64,000 nt of DNA from an uncultured Aquimarina sp. (lineage in GTDB: Bacteria > Bacteroidota > Bacteroidia > Flavobacteriales > Flavobacteriaceae), in NCBI GenBank assembly GCA_947496705.1, contig CANMDW010000003.1:467622-531621 (forward strand). Direction: 5' to 3'. The notes under the pieces were generated by a model that worked only from the letters and a program-made list of their open reading frames with translations, searched no databases and was not told the DNA's origin. Numbering within the stretch: the first letter of the stretch is position 1; the number at the start of each line of letters is the position of its first letter. The position numbers were made by a program, and so were the translations under genes. Of the stretch, positions 62,285 to 64,000 are shown in pieces.

Positions 62285-62288
62285 AGCT

Positions 62289-62531
62289 TTAGGGTTTAAA
62301 AAGCGCTTCTTCGCTTACTACAGAAGTAGTATTGGCTTGCTGCATCAAAAGCAATAATCCAAGATCTTCTTTTTGATCTAAAGGCATACTATTCATCTGT
62401 TCATTTTGCTTGTATTCGACATATCGGGATATTGCTTTTTCTATTACTTTTTTAACGCTCGAATTCTCTAAGGCTGCTATGAGCTTTAGTTTTGGAATGA
62501 TTTGGTCGTCTATATCTACAATTTTTCTCAT
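62289..62531 (-). CDS. Antitoxin of the RelE/ParE-type pair
   Basis: 80 residues. The N-terminus (RKIVDIDDQIIPKLKLIAAL and SSVKKVIEKAISRYVE) looks like a ribbon-helix-helix DNA-binding domain. The C-terminal half (about 50-80) is likely the flexible toxin-neutralising segment. It precedes the toxin by 4 bp and is probably co-expressed and autoregulated. It is 4 bp from the end of the exported protein gene upstream, so all three may share a transcript. Confidence 0.78.
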   Translation of the reverse strand: MRKIVDIDDQIIPKLKLIAALENSSVKKVIEKAISRYVEYKQNEQMNSMPLDQKEDLGLLLLMQQANTTSVVSEEALFKP

Positions 62532-62535
62532 CTTT

Positions 62536-63099
62536 TTATAGTTTCTTTGTTTTCAGAAAACGAATAAAATCTTCTTTATCGGGAGGCGAACCATACATTT
62601 TTTCCCACAATTGTGCATGTATTCCTGCTTCCAGGCATTCCCACTGTTCTTTCCCCTGATCAAAATAATAACCCCCTATCTGCATCACTTGCAGAAGTTG
62701 GGCCTTGGTGGGGGACTCTGTAAATTTCATCGCCCGGCTAATTCGATAATTCTCTGGTTTTTCATCTTTTTCCAGATCCTTGCCGGGATGCCGGTGTATT
62801 GTCATTGTATACCATTTGTTATATGGCCTTTCGTCAGAGGTTTTTTCGCTAATGCTATATACTTTTTCTCCTGTTAGGTTTGTTTCTGTTTCTAACAGAA
62901 TACAACTTCTCCTTTCGCTTTCGAACTGTTTGTTGTATTCACGGGTCCATATCAAAACCTCGCCATTTTGGCCTCTTAAATTTCTATCTGCATCCCATTG
63001 TTCTGGAAATATTGTTTGATGTAGTACTGACACATCCACTTGACTAAAGATTAAATTAGAAACCCATAAAAAACTTATAATGATATAATGTTTTATCAT
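62536..63099 (-). CDS. Secreted protein of unknown function upstream of the TA pair
   Basis: 187 residues with a signal peptide (about 1-19, ending LIFS then QVDVSV). The mature part is mixed alpha/beta (QNGEVLIWTREYNKQFESER, CILLETETNLTGEKVYSISE, FTESPTKAQLLQVMQIGGYY). No family is recognised. It is only 4 bp from the antitoxin, an unusual exported companion for a toxin-antitoxin pair, though proximity may be accidental. Confidence 0.65.
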   Translation of the reverse strand: MIKHYIIISFLWVSNLIFSQVDVSVLHQTIFPEQWDADRNLRGQNGEVLIWTREYNKQFESERRSCILLETETNLTGEKVYSISEKTSDERPYNKWYTMTIHRHPGKDLEKDEKPENYRISRAMKFTESPTKAQLLQVMQIGGYYFDQGKEQWECLEAGIHAQLWEKMYGSPPDKEDFIRFLKTKKL

Positions 63100-63186
63100 A
63101 TTTTAAATAATTACAACCCCGGTTTTGTAATTTTCTTTTCTCCCAATTCTATAAAAACAAGTTGTTGACTGCTGGATATATAATTC

Positions 63187-63218
63187 TTTGATATATATCA
63201 TATATATTATATATCAAA
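63187..63218. promoter_or_regulatory. AT-rich palindrome in the divergent intergenic region
   Basis: TTTGATATATA ... TATATATCAAA, 11-bp perfect arms with a 10-base AT loop. It lies between the minus-strand secreted-protein gene and the plus-strand peptide gene, within the gene-free stretch 63100-63416. It could be an operator or transcription barrier. Confidence 0.35.
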
Positions 63219-63416
63219 TATATAAATTAAATTCCAATTTATATGAATTTTACTAAAAAGAGGCTTAACCTTATCTCTGAAAAGTATTGAAATAGTGTAT
63301 TTATTTCTTTTAGAAAGACACACATTAGAACTCATTTTGATTCATTTTGTAAGTTTCAGACAACAATTTTAGCTATAATTAATTGTAAACCAAATATTCA
63401 CTAATCTCTTAAAATC

Positions 63417-63590
63417 ATGAAGAAAATTTTAGATGTACAAGGAGTACAGAAAATTAGTAAGCATACCCAACGTCATATTTATGGCGGGGGTTTTGAAGTT
63501 TCCTGCTGTCCCGACACCTCAGGATTAACTCAATGCCTGATCACATTTAATGGTGTTTTCAAAATGTACAAAAGGTCGTTGTCTGGATGA
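63417..63590 (+). CDS. Double-glycine-leader Cys-rich peptide precursor, apparent frameshift
   Basis: 57 residues as written. The leader MKKILDVQGVQKISKHTQRH then IYGG is the bacteriocin-type (double-glycine) signal typical of flavobacterial short peptides, with likely cleavage after Gly24. The core starts GFEVSCCPDTSGLTQC. After residue 49 the frame gives MYKRSLSG-stop. If one A of the AAAA run at 63561-63564 is skipped, the next frame reads CTKGRCLDDRSCQLG-stop to 63612. That gives a 64-residue precursor with six Cys (30, 31, 40, 50, 55, 61). The frameshift may be a sequencing error or true decay. No export or modification gene is adjacent in the window. Confidence 0.7.
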   Translation: MKKILDVQGVQKISKHTQRHIYGGGFEVSCCPDTSGLTQCLITFNGVFKMYKRSLSG

Positions 63591-63700
63591 CAGAAGTTGT
63601 CAGTTAGGATAAACTCTAATTGATAAACAAAATATAGTTTAAGAATCTTTGTAAAGTAATTGTATGATGAATTATATTTGAAGTGATTACTGTTTTATTA

Positions 63701-64000
63701 ATGAATTATATCGATATTATTCTTGGGATTTTGCTGCTGTGGGGATTAGTAAAGGGCCTTAGCAAAGGTTTGTTGGTTTCGCTGGCTTCGCTGGTCGCTC
63801 TTGTGACTGCCATTTATATAGCAGTCCATTTCTCACACCTGATCGGAGGTTTGTTGCAACGATTTGTAACCTGGCCCGAAGGTGCGATGAAACTGCTGGC
63901 TTTTGCCTTTACTTTTATTTTGGTAGTGATATTGGTTTCTTTGGCGGGTAAATTATTGACCAAAATTGCAGATTATGCTGCATTGGGTATTTTAAACAAA
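63701..64000 (+). CDS. CvpA-family membrane protein, cut by the window end
   Basis: 100 codons are visible before the window ends. The start MNYIDIILGILLLWGLVKGL then SKGLLVSLASLVALVTAIYI and the second and third helices match the CvpA family (colicin V production accessory protein), an inner-membrane protein of about 160-190 residues. CvpA is widespread and its role is general membrane physiology; it should not be read as evidence for colicin export even though a peptide precursor is adjacent. About half the gene is missing. Confidence 0.85.
   Translation, partial: MNYIDIILGILLLWGLVKGLSKGLLVSLASLVALVTAIYIAVHFSHLIGGLLQRFVTWPEGAMKLLAFAFTFILVVILVSLAGKLLTKIADYAALGILNK

Noticed and set aside
63701..64000. 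CvpA gene as evidence of a colicin V-like export locus next to the peptide gene
   Set aside because: CvpA is a widespread membrane protein not specific to peptide export, and no ABC exporter or accessory protein is visible in the window.

Overview
The window looks like chromosomal DNA from a marine-type flavobacterium (phylum Bacteroidota). The reasons are the AT-rich composition, a GldH gliding-motility lipoprotein next to RicT, lipoproteins with an SxC lipobox followed by an acidic Ser/Asn/Asp run, a FecI/FecR/TonB-dependent receptor set, a SCOT CoA-transferase pair interrupted by a 1-Cys peroxiredoxin, and a TAnnTTTG-type promoter in front of trpS. No rRNA, tRNA, CRISPR array, prophage or intact insertion sequence was seen.

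Layout. 0-9 kb: a HipB-like regulator, an AraC regulator divergent from a large exported BNR-propeller protein, a 3' scrap of a second BNR gene abutting hemJ, then GNAT, yicC, gmk and nadD. 9-24 kb: mostly minus-strand housekeeping genes: crotonase, an orphan histidine kinase, scoA-peroxiredoxin-scoB, PBP1A-gldH-ricT, trhO and a large SDS22-like leucine-rich-repeat (LRR) protein; a double-ATPase ABC protein is on the plus strand. 24.7-36.4 kb: an array of seven paralogous LRR lipoproteins plus one decayed copy, all on the plus strand. 36.6-45.5 kb: recA, an ECF sigma factor coupled to an anti-sigma/beta-barrel fusion, plsC, trpS, an acyltransferase and a nucleotidyltransferase-fold protein. 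46-52 kb: a DinB-like gene, a translationally coupled set (esterase-like lipoprotein, unknown, truncated RidA), a GH92 mannosidase and a TfoX-like gene. 53-57 kb: small lipoproteins, pheS and a CREST-family membrane protein. 57.6-62 kb: FecI-FecR-TonB-dependent receptor. 62-64 kb: a RelE/ParE-type toxin-antitoxin pair, a Cys-rich peptide gene with a double-glycine leader, and the start of a CvpA gene.

The most unusual part is the LRR lipoprotein array. Each member has a lipoprotein signal; all but one then carry one to five copies of a roughly 90-residue DUF5018-like domain, followed by a conserved pre-LRR linker, a variable number of 23-residue LRRs and a Cys-containing end. Six members are preceded by related palindromic elements, five of them 50-70 bp before the start codon. 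One palindrome has been split by a miniature inverted-repeat element. Another miniature element sits on the stop codon of two members, which suggests they descend from one copy. One member has 18 nearly identical 69-bp repeats, so the locus looks able to expand, contract and recombine.

The second theme is very short genes. Candidate Cys-containing peptides occur at 63417 (double-glycine leader, apparent single-base frameshift), 9397 (minus strand) and 24391 (minus strand, next to a terminator with no other obvious gene). The third theme is a high load of small non-coding inverted-repeat elements of at least four families. Functions are assigned by reading motifs only; no database search was run.
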